64,000 nt of DNA from Chrysopilus asiliformis. Lineage: Eukaryota > Arthropoda > Insecta > Diptera > Rhagionidae. The DNA lies in contig OZ035964.1 in the NCBI GenBank assembly GCA_964034945.1, positions 2,691,607 to 2,755,606 on the forward strand. The letters run 5' to 3'. Under the pieces are notes generated by a model, which saw only the letters and a list, made by a program, of their open reading frames with translations, had not been told where the DNA came from and ran no database searches. The translations under genes were made by a program, and so were the position numbers. Positions 1 through 12,383 of this stretch are shown here, piece after piece; position 1 is the first letter of the stretch, and every line of letters starts with the position of its first letter.

Positions 1-27
1 TATTTATACTGGGATCGGGGGTATTAG

Positions 28-357
28 GTGCCATCGGAGCCGCGAATGGGTCATTACCTGTTCTAAAGGTCCGTGGAGTACCTTTTGCTTTCCTGTTCTG
101 GTCGAATCGTAATTAAAAGGTTTGCACGAAAGAGGCCCTCGTCCGAATCTTTCGGGATATATACAAAAATAGGCTGTTTGGCCTTAACCGTACTTGGTCG
201 CGATTCAGTTATAAATTTCATTACAATCTTCTCGAAAACGGTCGAAATTAATGTAGAGTAGTCTTATTAGTTTATCATCGAATGCCAGGAAAAGTGGAGG
301 CAGTGCCATCGGAGCCGCGAATGGGTCATTACTCATTCTAAAGGTCCGTGGAGTACT
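28..357 (+). repeat. 55-bp direct duplication within the arm
   Basis: About 55 bp at 28-84 recurs at 300-357 with a few substitutions; both copies contain GCCATCGGAGCCGCGAATGG. The same pair appears inverted in the right arm near 27255-27312 and 27528-27584. The duplication therefore predates the palindrome. Confidence 0.85.
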
Positions 358-985
358 GTTTTTTGCTCATTTCTGGTTCCATATCTATACGGACTGCGGT
401 CGCATGTAGGGCCTTCATGCGGCTACGTGTTTTTTGGTGCTGTTAAAACAGTGGTGATTTTGTCATATTTGACCGTTTTTGGAATTTTGTCAGGGCATTC
501 GAATTTCCCAAATTTTCTTTGAATTTCTAATATCCTGTTAAACTTTGCGTTCGTAATTTCGTCACTATCACTTTTCTGCTTTGACGAAAAGCTCCAAAGA
601 GGGGTGGACAGCCGCGTGGCTAGCCGGAAAGAGCCGGGACGCGTAACTCAAGCCGCACAGGACTCTCTGAATTGGTTAAGAGCCTGGTGATTTTTGGAGT
701 CTTGTGCGACTTGCGTTATTCGTTTTGGTAGTTTCTGGAAAGCTCCTCGGCCCGTGCTCCCCATAGCGATTCTTTTGAGTCTGGCAGAAACCTAAGAGCT
801 AACTGTGCGCGAGGTACAGGACAGCTGACGCGACTTGTATCCCTCGTACAGATAGTTTCCGTGGTTATTGCTTGACTTGCAAGTTCCAGGAGTAATTCAT
901 AAAAGCACTTCGCAAAAATTATAAATGTTGTCTTCGGGTGAGTTTTCTTATTAGTTTTTATTCTCATTGCGTACGCTTTTCCACC

Positions 986-1359
986 ATGACGCCTTTTGTG
1001 GCGTTCAGGAAAAACATGGGGGGTGGGGAACCTTTCGGGAAAGTTGTGTACTGTTTTTTGTCCGGCCTCGGTAGTCGTGTGCGCACTCGTTATTTCCGCG
1101 TTAGCGTTTTTGGATCCGCGCCAGCGCTAGGTATTCGCGCGATTCTGCGACTCAGGAATCAACCTGGAAGAACAACAGAGATGGAAGCTCGTGCCTTGTT
1201 CCTGCTATCAAAAGGGTGAGTACTTTAAAGTATTTTTTTAACTACAATTTAATTGTCGTTGTTAAAATGATTTATTAAAATCCTTTCCCAAATCTCTTTA
1301 AGTATCGACAGTGAATGACAAAAATCTTTTCTTTCTATTTCAGATTAGTGTGTGTTTAA
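986..1359 (+). CDS. Hypothetical small spliced reading frame in left arm
   Basis: An ATG at 986 in a good insect start context (CCACCATGA) opens a frame that runs 230 nt to a strong splice donor (GG|GTGAGT, exon end 1215). A matching acceptor (TTTCAG) at 338-343 past 1000, that is 1338-1343, would continue the frame in phase to a stop at 1357-1359. The predicted product is 81 residues and belongs to no family I recognise. A diverged copy of the donor side and acceptor side lies near 29154-29427 on the minus strand. An identical copy is in the right arm. It may be a non-coding 5' exon instead, because identity between the arms says nothing about selection. Confidence 0.25.
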
Positions 1360-1532
1360 ATTTAGCTCACGTTTCGTGTTTTTTTCTATGAAAATAATCC
1401 TGAAGGTCTTTTTTCAATAAGTGAGCAAAAAATCAGTGAGAATAGAATAAAATTAAATTATAATAATAATTGTGAGAGCAGGGCATTTTTAGTGCGCGTC
1501 GCGTGTGTTTTAATTAATATTAATATTTCAGG

Positions 1533-1633
1533 TATAATATAAAGTGTTAGTTCCTGAAAAAAGGCGGCTGAACAACGTTGGAAGATCTTCATGCAGTAAG
1601 AGACCATCGTGAACAAATACCGCCGCCATTATG
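1533..1633 (+). other. Exon-like stretch between splice consensus sites
   Basis: A stretch bounded by a pyrimidine-poor acceptor (ATTTCAG, ending about 1531) and the donor CATTAT|GTGAGTC near 1631. It ends in CCGCCGCCATTATG, a Pho/YY1-like GCCATTATG motif often seen near insect starts. It has no long reading frame. It could be a non-coding exon of a transcript that begins in the arm. The mirror copy lies at about 25979-26079. Confidence 0.2.
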
Positions 1634-2074
1634 TGAGTCTTTTTAAGTGTAACTTTTTTTAACTATATTTATTTTTTATTTATTTAAATCAAAAATATTT
1701 CTGGTATGAAAAGTCAAGATTTCAAACTTGCGACTATTTTTTGAAAAAGAAACTCTTTTGTATGTCCTTTGAAATTAGGGATTTTTTGGTCTTAGAGAAT
1801 TTTCTGTAATTTTTGTAACGGAAATTGGTTTTTTCTGCAGCGTCTTGGTATTTGGGACTTACACAATTTGTGGAAAATTTAATGTAACGACAAAAAGATT
1901 TTCTTTTCTCTTTTCATTTCTTTTGTTTTCCCATATCATACCCTCCCATCTAATGCTTATATTTTTGTTTAAATCATGAAATTTTCCAATTAAAAAAGCA
2001 AAGAAAACCGACCCTTTCAGCTTACCTTCCTACCATTGCATGTTTTTATACTCTATATGAGAATCTATATTCAT
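1634..2074. other. AT-rich arm sequence without recognisable feature
   Basis: The sequence is low in GC with runs of T and A and no long frame or TE signature I recognise. It is present inverted at about 25538-25978. Confidence 0.5.
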
Positions 2075-2299
2075 TTAGTATGCCGTTTTTAACGCATCGA
2101 AACAATCGCCGGGATGAGAAAAGATTTTTATTTCCGTCCGTCTGTCACTTCCAACACGAAATTTCCACCGTGCGGTTTTCACCATGACATTTTCACCGTG
2201 CAATATCAGTCTGTTTCCCTCTTTTTTACTTTCCTCTTCTATATTCATGACGGAGACCGACTCAATAACGAAATTTAAAGGATATAAAGTTTGGTCCAT
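2075..2299 (-). CDS. Hypothetical 74-residue reading frame, left arm
   Basis: The frame starts at ATG 2299 and ends at TAA 2075. The product has balanced, charged composition rather than low complexity, with a segment containing HGENVMVKTARWKFRVG and ending in FDALKTAY. I do not recognise a family. The right-arm copy has the same last 65 residues, but its N-terminus is replaced because 230 bp of different sequence begins just inside the frame. The protein-like look is the only support. The near-identity of the arms prevents any test for selection within the window. Confidence 0.25.
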   Translation of the reverse strand: MDQTLYPLNFVIESVSVMNIEEESKKEGNRLILHGENVMVKTARWKFRVGSDRRTEIKIFSHPGDCFDALKTAY

Positions 2300-2490
2300 G
2301 TTTTGTTTTAATGGGTTTTTCGTATCTCAAACGGTTCTCAAGATGTTTTTTCACAACTGATATTTTCCCCGAATTTTCTTAAGAGTTTTCTAGATAAGAA
2401 AATCTTTGTCTAAATTTTAAAGTAATTTTTTACGTTGAAAGTTTTCTCCTCAATTTTAGGACAGCTCTTCCACGCAGTATTTTTTTTTGC

Positions 2491-5400
2491 GGAGCACCCA
2501 CCAATCGTGAGGGGTGCTGCTACAGGCCCCGGAGCACCCAAAAATCGCCGGAGCACCCAAAAATCGACAGTGGGTGCTGCTACAGGCCCCGGAGCACCCA
2601 AAATTTACCAGTGGGTGCTGCTATAGGCCCCAGAGCTCCCAAAAATTGCCAGTGGGTGCTGCTACAGTCCCGGAGCACCCAAAAATTGCCAGTGGGTGCT
2701 GCTACAGGCCCCGGAGCACCCAAAAATTTCCAGTGGTGCTGCCACAGGCCCCGGCTGCTACAGGCCCCGGAGCACCCAAAAATCGCCCGTGGGTGCTGCT
2801 ACAGGCCCCGGAGCACCCAAAATTTGCCAGTGGGTGCTGCTACAGGCCCCGGAGCATCCAAAAATTGCCAGTGGGTGCTGCTACAGGCCCCGGAGCATCC
2901 AAAAATTTCCAGTGGTGCTGCTACAGGCCCCGGAGCACCCAAAAATCGACAGTGGGTGCTGCTACAGGCCCCGGACCACCCTGGCTGCTACAGGCCCCAG
3001 AGCACCCTAAACTCGCCAGTGGGTGATGCTACAGGCTCCCGAATACCCAAAAATTACCAGTGGGTGCTGCTACAGGCCCCGGAGCACCCAAAATTTGCCA
3101 GTGGGTGCTGCTACAGGCCCCGCAGCACCCAAAAATCGCCAGGGGCTGCAGCACAGGCCCTGGAGCACCCCACAATCGCTAGTGGGTGCTGCTAGAGGCC
3201 CCGGAGCACCCAAAAATCGCCCGTGGGTGCTGCTACAGGCCCGGAGCACCCAAAATTTGCCAGTGGGTGCTGCTACAGGCCCCAGAGCTCCCAAAAATTG
3301 CCGGAGCACCCAAAAATTGCCAGTGGGTGCTGCTACAGGCCCGGAGCACTCAAAAATTGCCAGTGGGTGCTGCTACAGGCCCCGGAGCATCCAAAAATTG
3401 CCAGTGCGTGCTGCTACAGGCCCCAGAGCTCCCAAAAATTGCCGGAGCACCCAAAATCGCCAGTGGGTGCTGCTACAGGCCCCGGAGCACCCAAAAATTG
3501 CCCGTGGGTGCTGCTACAGGCCCCGGAGCATCCAAAATTTGCCAGTGGGTGCTGCTACAGGCCCCAGAGCTCCCAAAAATTGCCGGAGCATCCAAAAATT
3601 GCCAGTGGGTGCTGCTTCAGGCCCCGGAGCACCCAAAAATTGCCAGTGGGTGCTGCTACAGGCCCCGGAGCATCCAAAAATTTCCAGTGGTGCTGCTACA
3701 GGCCCCGGAGCACCCAAAAATCGCCGGAGCACCCAAAAATCGACAGTGGGTGCTGCTACAGGCCCCGGAGCACCCAAAATTTACCAGTGGGTGCTGGTAC
3801 AGGCCCCAGAGCTCCCAAAAATTGCCGGAGCACCCAAAAATTGCCAGTGGGTGCTGCTACAGGCCCCGGAGCATCCAAAAATTGCCAGTGGGTGCTGCTA
3901 CAGGCCCCGGAGCATCCAAAAATTTCCAGTGGTGCTGCTACAGGCCCCGGAGCACCCAAAAATTGCCAGTGGGTGCTGCTACAGGCCCCGGAGCATCCAA
4001 AAATTTCCAGTGGTGCTGCTACAGGCCCCGTAGCACCCAAAAATCGCCGGAGCACCCAAAAATCGAGAGTGGGTGCTGCTACAGGCCCCGGAGCACCCAA
4101 AATTTACCAGTGGGTGCAGCTACAGGCCCCGGAGCACCCAAAATTTACCAGTGGGTGCTGCTACAGGCCCCAGAGCTCCCAAAAATTGCCAGTGGGTGCT
4201 GCTACAGGCCCGGAGCACCCAAAAATTGCCAGTGGGTGCTGCTACAGGCCCCGGAGCATCCAAAAATTTCCAGTGGTGCTGCTACAGGCCCCGGAGCACC
4301 CAAAAATCGCCGGAGCACCCAAAAATCGACAGTGGGTGCTGCTACAGGCCCCGGAGCACCCAAAATTTACCAGTGGGTGCTGGTACAGGCCCCAGAGCTC
4401 CCAAAAATTGCCGGAGCACCCAAAAATTGCCAGTGGGTGCTGCTACAGGCCCCGGAGCATCCAAAAATTGCCAGTGGGTGCTGCTACAGGCCCCGGAGCA
4501 TCCAAAAATTTCCAGTGGTGCTGCTACAGGCCCCGGAGCACCCAAAAATTGCCAGTGGGTGCTGCTACAGGCCCCGGAGCATCCAAAAATTTCCAGTGGT
4601 GCTGCTACAGGCCCCGGAGCACCCAAAAATCGCCGGAGCACCCAAAATCGACAGTGGGTGCTGCTACAGGCCCCGGAGCACCCAAAATTTACCAGTGGGT
4701 GCTGCTACAAGCCCCAGAGCTCCCAAAAATTGCCAGTGGGTGCTGCTACAGGCCCGGAGCACCCAAAAATTGCCAGTGGGTGCTGCTACAGGCCCCGGAG
4801 CACCCAAAAATCGCCGGAGCACCCAAAAATCGACAGTGGGTGCTGCTACAGGCCCCGGAGCACCCAAAATTTACCAGTGGGTGCTGCTACAGGCCCCAGA
4901 GCTCCCAAAATTTACCAGTGGGTGCAGCTACAGGCCCCAGAGATCCCAAAAATTGCCAGTGGGTGCTGCTACAGTCCCGGAGCACCCAAAAATTGCCAGT
5001 GGGTGCTGCTACAGGCCCCGGAGCACCCAAAAATCGCCGGAGCACCCAAAAATCGACAGTGGGTGCTGCTACAGGCCCCGGAGCACCCAAAATTTACCAG
5101 TGGGTGCTGCTACAGGCCCCAGAGCACCCAAAAATTGCCAGTGGGTGCTGCTACAGGCCCCGGAGCATCCAAAAATTTCCAGTGGTGCTGCCACAGGCCC
5201 CGGAGCAACCAAAAATCCCCGGAGCACCCAAAAATCGCCAGTGGGTGCTGCTGCAGGCCCCGGAGCACCCAAAATTTGCCAGTGGGTGCTGCTACAGGCC
5301 CCGGAGCACCCAAAAATCGCCCGTCGGTGCTGCTACAGGCCCCGGAGCACCCAAAATCGCCAGTGGGTGCTGCCACAGGGCCCGGAGTACCCAAAAATCG

Positions 5401-5690
5401 CCTGTGGGTGCAGGGGCTGCTGCTGCAGGCCCTGGAGCGGCCAAAAACCGCCACGGGCTGCTGCTGCGAGCCCTGGAGCGGCCAAAAATCGCCCATTGGT
5501 GCTGCTACAGGCCCCGGAGCACCCAAAAATTACCAGTGGGTGCTGCTACAGGCCCCGGAGCATCCAAAAATTTCCAGTGGTGCTGCCACAGGCCCCGGAG
5601 CACCCAAAAATCGCCCGTGGGTGCTGCTACAGGCGCCAGAGCACCCTAAACTCGCCAGTGGGTGCTGCTGCAGGCCCTGGAGCGGCCAAA
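2491..5690 (+). repeat. 41-bp satellite, subfamily A, left half
   Basis: Tandem monomers of about 41 bp with core GGAGCACCCAAAAATTGCC followed by AGTGGGTGCTGCTACAGGCC. Variants are common: ATCGCC or TTTGCC for ATTGCC, GGAGCATCC for GGAGCACCC, 40-mers, and truncated 19-bp monomers where GGAGCACCCAAAAATCGCC is directly repeated. The strand shown has almost no stop codon in any frame, which creates very long artificial frames. The GC content is far above the flanks. Confidence 0.97.
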
Positions 5691-7000
5691 AACCGCACCC
5701 AAAATTTGCCAGTGGGTGCTGCTACAGGCCCCGGAGCACCCAAAAATCTGCTACAGCCCCTGGAGCGCCCCAAAAACCCCACCGGGCGCTGCTACAGCCC
5801 TGGAGCGCCCCAAAAACCCCAGCGGGCGCTGCTACAGGCCCCGGAGCATCCAAAAATTTCCAGTGGTGCTGCTACAGGCCCCGGAGCACCCAAAAATTGC
5901 CAGTGGGTGCTGCTACAGGCCCCGGAGCATCCAAAAATTTCCAGTGGTGCTGCTACAGGCCCCGGAGCACCCAAAAATCGCCGGAGCACCCAAAATCGAC
6001 AGTGGGTGCTGCTACAGGCCCCGGAGCACCCAAAATTTACCAGTGGGTGCTACTACAAGCCCCAGAGCTCCCAAAAATTGCCAGTGGGTGCTGCTACAGG
6101 CCCGGAGCACCCAAAAATTGCCAGTGGGTGCTGCTACAGGCCCCGGAGCACCCAAAAATCGCCGGAGCACCCAAAAATCGACAGTGGGTGCTGCTACAGG
6201 CCCCGGAGCACCCAAAATTTACCAGTGGGTGCTGCTACAGGCCCCAGAGCTCCCAAAATTTACCAGTGGGTGCAGCTACAGGCCCCAGAGATCCCAAAAA
6301 TTGCCAGTGGGTGCTGCTACAGTCCCGGAGCACCCAAAAATTGCCAGTGGGTGCTGCTACAGGCCCCGGAGCACCCAAAAATCGCCGGAGCACCCAAAAA
6401 TCGACAGTGGGTGCTGCTACAGGCCCCGGAGCACCCAAAATTTACCAGTGGGTGCTGCTACAGGCCCCAGAGCACCCAAAAATTGCCAGTGGGTGCTGCT
6501 ACAGGCCCCGGAGCATCCAAAAATTTCCAGTGGTGCTGCCACAGGCCCCGGAGCAACCAAAAATCCCCGGAGCACCCAAAAATCGCCAGTGGGTGCTGCT
6601 GCAGGCCCCGGAGCACCCAAAATTTGCCAGTGGGTGCTGCTACAGGCCCCGGAGCACCCAAAAATCGCCCGTCGGTGCTGCTACAGGCCCCGGAGCACCC
6701 AAAATCGCCAGTGGGTGCTGCCACAGGGCCCGGAGTACCCAAAAATCGCCTGTGGGTGCAGGGGCTGCTGCTGCAGGCCCTGGAGCGGCCAAAAACCGCC
6801 ACGGGCTGCTGCTGCGAGCCCTGGAGCGGCCAAAAATCGCCCATTGGTGCTGCTACAGGCCCCGGAGCACCCAAAAATTACCAGTGGGTGCTGCTACAGG
6901 CCCCGGAGCATCCAAAAATTTCCAGTGGTGCTGCCACAGGCCCCGGAGCACCCAAAAATCGCCCGTGGGTGCTGCTACAGGCGCCAGAGCACCCAAAAAT
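4480..7000 (+). repeat. 1348-bp higher-order duplication inside the satellite
   Basis: A block starting near 4480 recurs 1348 bp later from about 5828. The match covers about 1.17 kb, including rare variants such as CCAGAGATCCC, the truncated 19-bp monomers and the CAGGGGCTGCTGCTGCAGG stretch. The copies differ at only a few bases, for example 6051 versus 4703. This shows recent unequal exchange. Confidence 0.85.
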
Positions 7001-7010
7001 CTGCTACAGC
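5691..7010 (+). repeat. Mixed A/B satellite transition, left half
   Basis: A-type monomers resume after a short run of B-type monomers (about 5745-5840), because the 1348-bp block was duplicated across the A/B boundary. The region also holds a few diverged monomers with GGAGCGGCCAAAAACCGCC, intermediate between A and B. Confidence 0.8.
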
Positions 7011-10000
7011 CCCTGGAGCGCCCCAAAAACCCCACCGGGCGCTGCTACAGCCCTGGAGCGCCCCAAAAACCCCAGCGGGCGCTGCTACAGCCCCTGGACC
7101 GGCACGAAAACCCCTGCAGGGGCTGCTACAGCCCCTGGAGCGCCCCAAAAACCCCAGCGGGCGCTGCTACAGCCCTGGAGCGCCCCAAAAACCCCAGCGG
7201 GCGCTGCTACAGCCCCTGGACCGCCACGAAAACCCCTGCAGGCGCTGCTACAGCCCCTGGAGCGCCCCAAAAACCCCAGCGGGCGCTGCTACAGCCCTGG
7301 AGCGCCCCAAAAACCCCAGCGGGCGCTGCTACAGCCCCTGGACCGCCACGAAAACCCCTGCAGGCGCTGCTACAGCCCCTGGAGCGCCCCAAAAACCCCA
7401 GCGGGCGCTGCTACAGCCCCTGGACCGCCACGAAAACCCCTGCAGGCGCTGCTACAGCCCCTGGAGCGCCCCAAAAACCCCTGCAGGCGCTGCTACAGCC
7501 CCTGGAGCGCCCCAAAAACCCCAGCGGGCGCTGCTACAGCCCCTGGACCGCCACGAAAACCCCTGCAGGCGCTGCTACAGCCCCTGGAGCGCCCCAAAAA
7601 CCCCAGCGGGCGCTGCTACAGCCCCTGGACCGCCACGAAAACCCCTGCAGGCGCTGCTACAGCCCCTGGACCGCCACGAAAACCCCAGCGGGCGCTGCTA
7701 CAGCCCCTGGAGCGCCCCAAAAACCCCAGCGGGCGCTGCTACAGCCCCTGGAGCGCCCTAAAAACCCCAGGGGGGCTGCTACAGCCCCTGGAGCGCCCCA
7801 AAAACCCCAGCGGGCGCTGCTACAGCCCTGGAGCGCCCCAAAAACCCCAGCGGGCGCTGCTACAGCCCCTGGACCGCCACGAAAACCCCTGCAGGCGCTG
7901 CTACAGCCCCTGGAGCGCCCCAAAAACCCCAGCGGGCGCTGCTACAGCCCTGGAGCGCCCCAAAAACCCCAGCGGGCGCTGCTACAGCCCCTGGACCGCC
8001 ACGAAAACCCCTGCAGGCGCTGCTACAGCCCCTGGAGCGCCCCAAAAACCCCAGCGGGCGCTGCTACAGCCCTGGAGCGCCCCAAAAACCCCAGCGGGCG
8101 CTGCTACAGCCCTGGAGCGCCCCAAAAACCCCAGCGGGCGCTGCTACAGCCCCTGGACCGCCACGAAAACCCCTGCAGGCGCTGCTACAGCCCCTGGAGC
8201 GCCCCAAAAACCCCAGCGGGCGCTGCTACAGCCCCTGGACCGCCACGAAAACCCCTGCAGGCGCTGCTACAGCCCCTGGAGCGCCCGAAAAACCCCTGCA
8301 GGCGCTGCTACAGCCCCTGGAGCGCCCCAAAAACCCCAGCGGGCGCTGCTACAGCCCCTGGACCGCCACGAAAACCCCAGCGGGCGCTGCTACAGCCCCT
8401 GGACCGCCACGAAAACCCCAGCGGGCGCTGCTACAGCCCCTGGAGCGCCCCAAAAACCCCAGCGGGCGCTGCTACAGCCCCTGGAGCGCCCTAAAAACCC
8501 CAGGGGGGCTGCTACAGCCCCTGGAGCGCCCCAAAAACCCCAGCGGGCGCTGCTACAGCCCCTGGAGCGCCCCAAAAACCCCAGCGGGCGCCGCTACAGC
8601 CCTGGAGCGCCCCAAAAACCCCAGCGGGCGCTGCTACAGCCCCTGGACCGCCACGAAAACCCCAGCGGGCGCTGCTACAGCCCCTGGAGCGCCCCAAAAA
8701 CCCCAGCGGGCGCTGCTACAGCCCCTGGACCGCCACGAAAACCCCTGCAGGCGCTGCTACAGCCCCTGGAGCGCCCCAAAAACCCCAGCGGGCGCTGCTA
8801 CAGCCCTGGAGCGCCCCAAAAACCCCAGCGGGCGCTGCTACAGCCCCTGGACCGCCACGAAAACCCCTGCAGGCGCTGCTACAGCCCCTGGACCGCCACG
8901 AAAACCCCAGCGGGCGCTGCTACAGCCCCTGGAGCGCCCCAAAAACCCCAGCGGGCGCTGCTACAGCCCCTGGAGCGCCTTAAAAACCCCTGCAGGCGCT
9001 GCTACAGCCCCTGGAGCGCCCCAAAAACCCCAGCGGGCGCTGCTACAGCCCCTGGACCGCCACGAAAACCCCTGCAGGCGCTGCTACAGCCCCTGGAGCG
9101 CCCCAAAAACCCCTGCAGGCGCTGCTACAGCCCCTGGAGCGCCCCAAAAACCCCAGCGGGCGCTGCTACAGCCCCTGGACCGCCACGAAAACCCCTGCAG
9201 GCGCTGCTACAGCCCCTGGACCGCCACGAAAACCCCAGCGGGCGCTGCTACAGCCCCTGGAGCGCCCCAAAAACCCCAGCGGGCGCTGCTACAGCCCCTG
9301 GAGCGCCTTAAAAACCCCTGCAGGCGCTGCTACAGCCCCTGGAGCGCCCCAAAAACCCCAGCGGGCGCTGCTACAGCCCCTGGACCGCCACGAAAACCCC
9401 TGCAGGCGCTGCTACAGCCCCTGGAGCGCCCCAAAAACCCCAGCGGGCGCTGCTACAGCCCTGGAGCGCCCCAAAAACCCCAGCGGGCGCTGCTATACCC
9501 CTGGACCGCCACGAAAACCCCTGCAGGCGCTGCTACAGCCCCTGGACCGCCACGAAAACCCCAGCGGGCGCGGCTACAGCCCCTGGAGCGCCCCAAAAAC
9601 CCCAGCGGGCGCTGCTACAGCCCCTGGAGCGCCCTAAAAACCCCAGCGGGCGCTGCTACAGCCCCTGGACCGCCACGAAAACCCCAGCGGGCGCTGCTAC
9701 AGCCCCTGGAGCGCCCCAAAAACCCCAGCGGGCGCTGCTACAGCCCCTGGACCGCCACGAAAACCCCTGCAGGCGCTGCTACAGCCCCTGGACCGCCACG
9801 AAAACCCCAGCGGGCGCTGCTACAGCCCCTGGAGCGCCCCAAAAACCCCAGCGGGCGCTGCTACAGCCCCTGGAGCGCCCTAAAAACCCCAGCGGGCGCT
9901 GCTACAGCCCCTGGAGCGCCCCAAAAACCCCAGCGGGCGCTGCTACAGCCCCTGGAGCGCCCCAAAAACCCCAGCGGGCGCTGCTACAGCCCCTGGAGCG

Positions 10001-12383
10001 CCTTAAAAACCCCTGCAGGCGCTGCTACAGCCCCTGGAGCGCCCCAAAAACCCCAGCGGGCGCTGCTACAGCCCCTGGACCGCCACGAAAACCCCTGCAG
10101 GCGCTGCTACAGCCCCTGGAGCGCCCCAAAAACCCCTGCAGGCGCTGCTAGAGCCCCTGGAGCGCCCCAAAAACCCCAGCGGGCGCTGCTACAGCCCCTG
10201 GACCGCCACGAAAACCCCTGCAGGCGCTGCTACAGCCCCTGGACCGCCACGAAAACCCCAGCGGGCGCTGCTACAGCCCCTGGAGCGCCCCAAAAACCCC
10301 AGCGGGCGCTGCTACAGCCCCTGGAGCGCCTTAAAAACCCCTGCAGGCGCTGCTACAGCCCTGGAGCGCCCCAAAAACCCCAGCGGGCGCTGCTACAGCC
10401 CCTGGACCGCCACGAAAACCCCAGCGGGCGCTGCTACAGCCCCTGGACCGCCACGAAAACCCCTGCAGGCGCTGCTACAGCCCCTGGAGCGCCCCAAAAA
10501 CCCCAGCGGGCGCTGCTACAGCCCTGGAGCGCCCCAAAAACCCCAGCGGGCGCTGCTACAGCCCCTGGAGCGCCCCAAAAACCCCAGCGGGCGCTGCTAC
10601 AGCCCCTGGACCGCCACGAAAACCCCTGCAGGCGCTGCTACAGCCCCTGGAGCGCCCCAAAAACCCCAGCGGGCGCTGCTACAGCCCTGGAGCGCCCCAA
10701 AAACCCCAGCGGGCGCTGCTACAGCCCCTGGACCGCCACGAAAACCCCTGCAGGCGCTGCTACAGCCCCTGGACCGCCACGAAAACCCCAGCGGGCGCTG
10801 CTACAGCCCCTGGAGCGCCCCAAAAACCCCAGCGGGCGCTGCTACAGCCCCTGGAGCGCCTTAAAAACCCCTGCAGGCGCTGCTACAGCCCCTGGAGCGC
10901 CCCAAAAAACCCAGCGGGCGCTGCTACAGCCCCTGGACCGCCACGAAAACCCCTGCAGGCGCTGCTACAGCCCCTGGAGCGCCCCAAAAACCCCTGCAGG
11001 CGCTGCTACAGCCCCTGGAGCGCCCCAAAAACCCCAGCGGGCGCTGCTACAGCCCCTGGAGCGCCCCAAAAACCCCAGCGGGCGCTGCTACAGCCCCTGG
11101 ACCGCCACGAAAACCCCTGCAGGCGCTGCTACAGCCCCTGGAGCGCCCCAAAAACCCCAGCGGGCGCTGCTACAGCCCTGGAGCGCCCCAAAAACCCCAG
11201 CGGGCGCTGCTACAGCCCCTGGACCGCCACGAAAACCCCTGCAGGCGCTGCTACAGCCCCTGGACCGCCACGAAAACCCCAGCGGGCGCTGCTACAGCCC
11301 CTGGAGCGCCCCAAAAACCCCAGCGGGCGCTGCTACAGCCCCTGGAGCGCCTTAAAAACCCCTGCAGGCGCTGCTACAGCCCCTGGAGCGCCCCAAAAAA
11401 CCCAGCGGGCGCTGCTACAGCCCCTGGACCGCCACGAAAACCCCTGCAGGCGCTGCTACAGCCCCTGGAGCGCCCCAAAAACCCCTGCAGGCGCTGCTAC
11501 AGCCCCTGGAGCGCCCCAAAAACCCCAGCGGGCGCTGCTACAGCCCCTGGAGCGCCCCAAAAACCCCAGCGGGCGCTGCTACAGCCCCTGGAGCGCCTTA
11601 AAAACCCCTGCAGGCGCTGCTACAGCCCCTGGAGCGCCCCAAAAACCCCAGCGGGCGCTGCTACAGCCCCTGGACCGCCACGAAAACCCCAGCGGGCGCT
11701 GCTACAGCCCCTGGAGCGCCCCAAAAACCCCAGCGGGCGCTGCTATACCCCTGGACCGCCACGAAAACCCCTGCAGGCGCTGCTACAGCCCCTGGAGCGC
11801 CCCAAAAACCCCAGCGGGCGCTGCTACAGCCCTGGAGCGCCCCAAAAACCCCAGCGGGCGCTGCTACAGCCCCTGGACCGCCACGAAAACCCCTGCAGGC
11901 GCTGCTACAGCCCCTGGACCGCCACGAAAACCCCAGCGGGCGCTGCTACAGCCCCTGGAGCGCCCCAAAAACCCCAGCGGGCGCTGCTACAGCCCCTGGA
12001 CCGCCACGAAAACCCCTGCAGGCGCTGCTACAGCCCCTGGACCGCCACGAAAACCCCAGCGGGCGCTGCTACAGCCCCTGGAGCGCCCCAAAAACCCCAG
12101 CGGGCGCTGCTACAGCCCCTGGAGCGCCCTAAAAACCCCAGCGGGCGCTGCTACAGCCCCTGGAGCGCCCCAAAAACCCCAGCGGGCGCTGCTACAGCCC
12201 CTGGAGCGCCCCAAAAACCCCAGCGGGCGCTGCTACAGCCCCTGGACCGCCACGAAAACCCCTGCAGGCGCTGCTACAGCCCCTGGAGCGCCCCAAAAAC
12301 CCCAGCGGGCGCTGCTACAGCCCCTGGACCGCCACGAAAACCCCTGCAGGCGCTGCTACAGCCCCTGGAGCGCCCCAAAAACC
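7011..12383 (+). repeat. 41-bp satellite, subfamily B, left half
   Basis: Monomers of 41 bp (some 40) with core GGAGCGCCCCAAAAACCCC then AGCGGGCGCTGCTACAGCCC. A second monomer type reads GGACCGCCACGAAAACCCC then TGCAGGCGCTGCTACAGCCC. The two types often form a 122-bp higher-order unit (41+41+40). The C-rich strand is the + strand here, and each monomer's complement carries GGGGTTTTTGGGG or GGGGTTTTCG. Homology to subfamily A is clear along the whole monomer. Confidence 0.97.

Larger units (their letters stand above)
1..2490 (+). repeat. Left unique arm of the giant palindrome
   Basis: This mostly single-copy sequence recurs inverted at 24892-27611. Position p pairs with 27612-p for the outer 2.2 kb and with 27382-p further in, the offset being one 230-bp difference. 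I noticed only two substitutions between the arms (near 172 and 2424), so they are close to 99.9% identical. The arm holds a short direct duplication, splice-like signals around 1216, 1343 and 1631, and two small reading frames annotated separately. The inner end (about 2340-2460) resembles spacer S found next to the 72-bp arrays. The arm may continue past the left edge of the window. Confidence 0.95.

Noticed and set aside
716..967. 83-codon minus-strand frame in the left arm and its mirror
   Set aside because: It overlaps a better-supported plus-strand frame with splice sites. Composition gives no support.
3186..9311. Open frame of over 2000 codons through the 41-bp satellite, with other very long frames nearby
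   Set aside because: The monomer has no stop in any frame of one strand, and 41 is not a multiple of three, so all three frames stay open together. Overlapping long frames in every phase and no start context or codon bias argue against coding.
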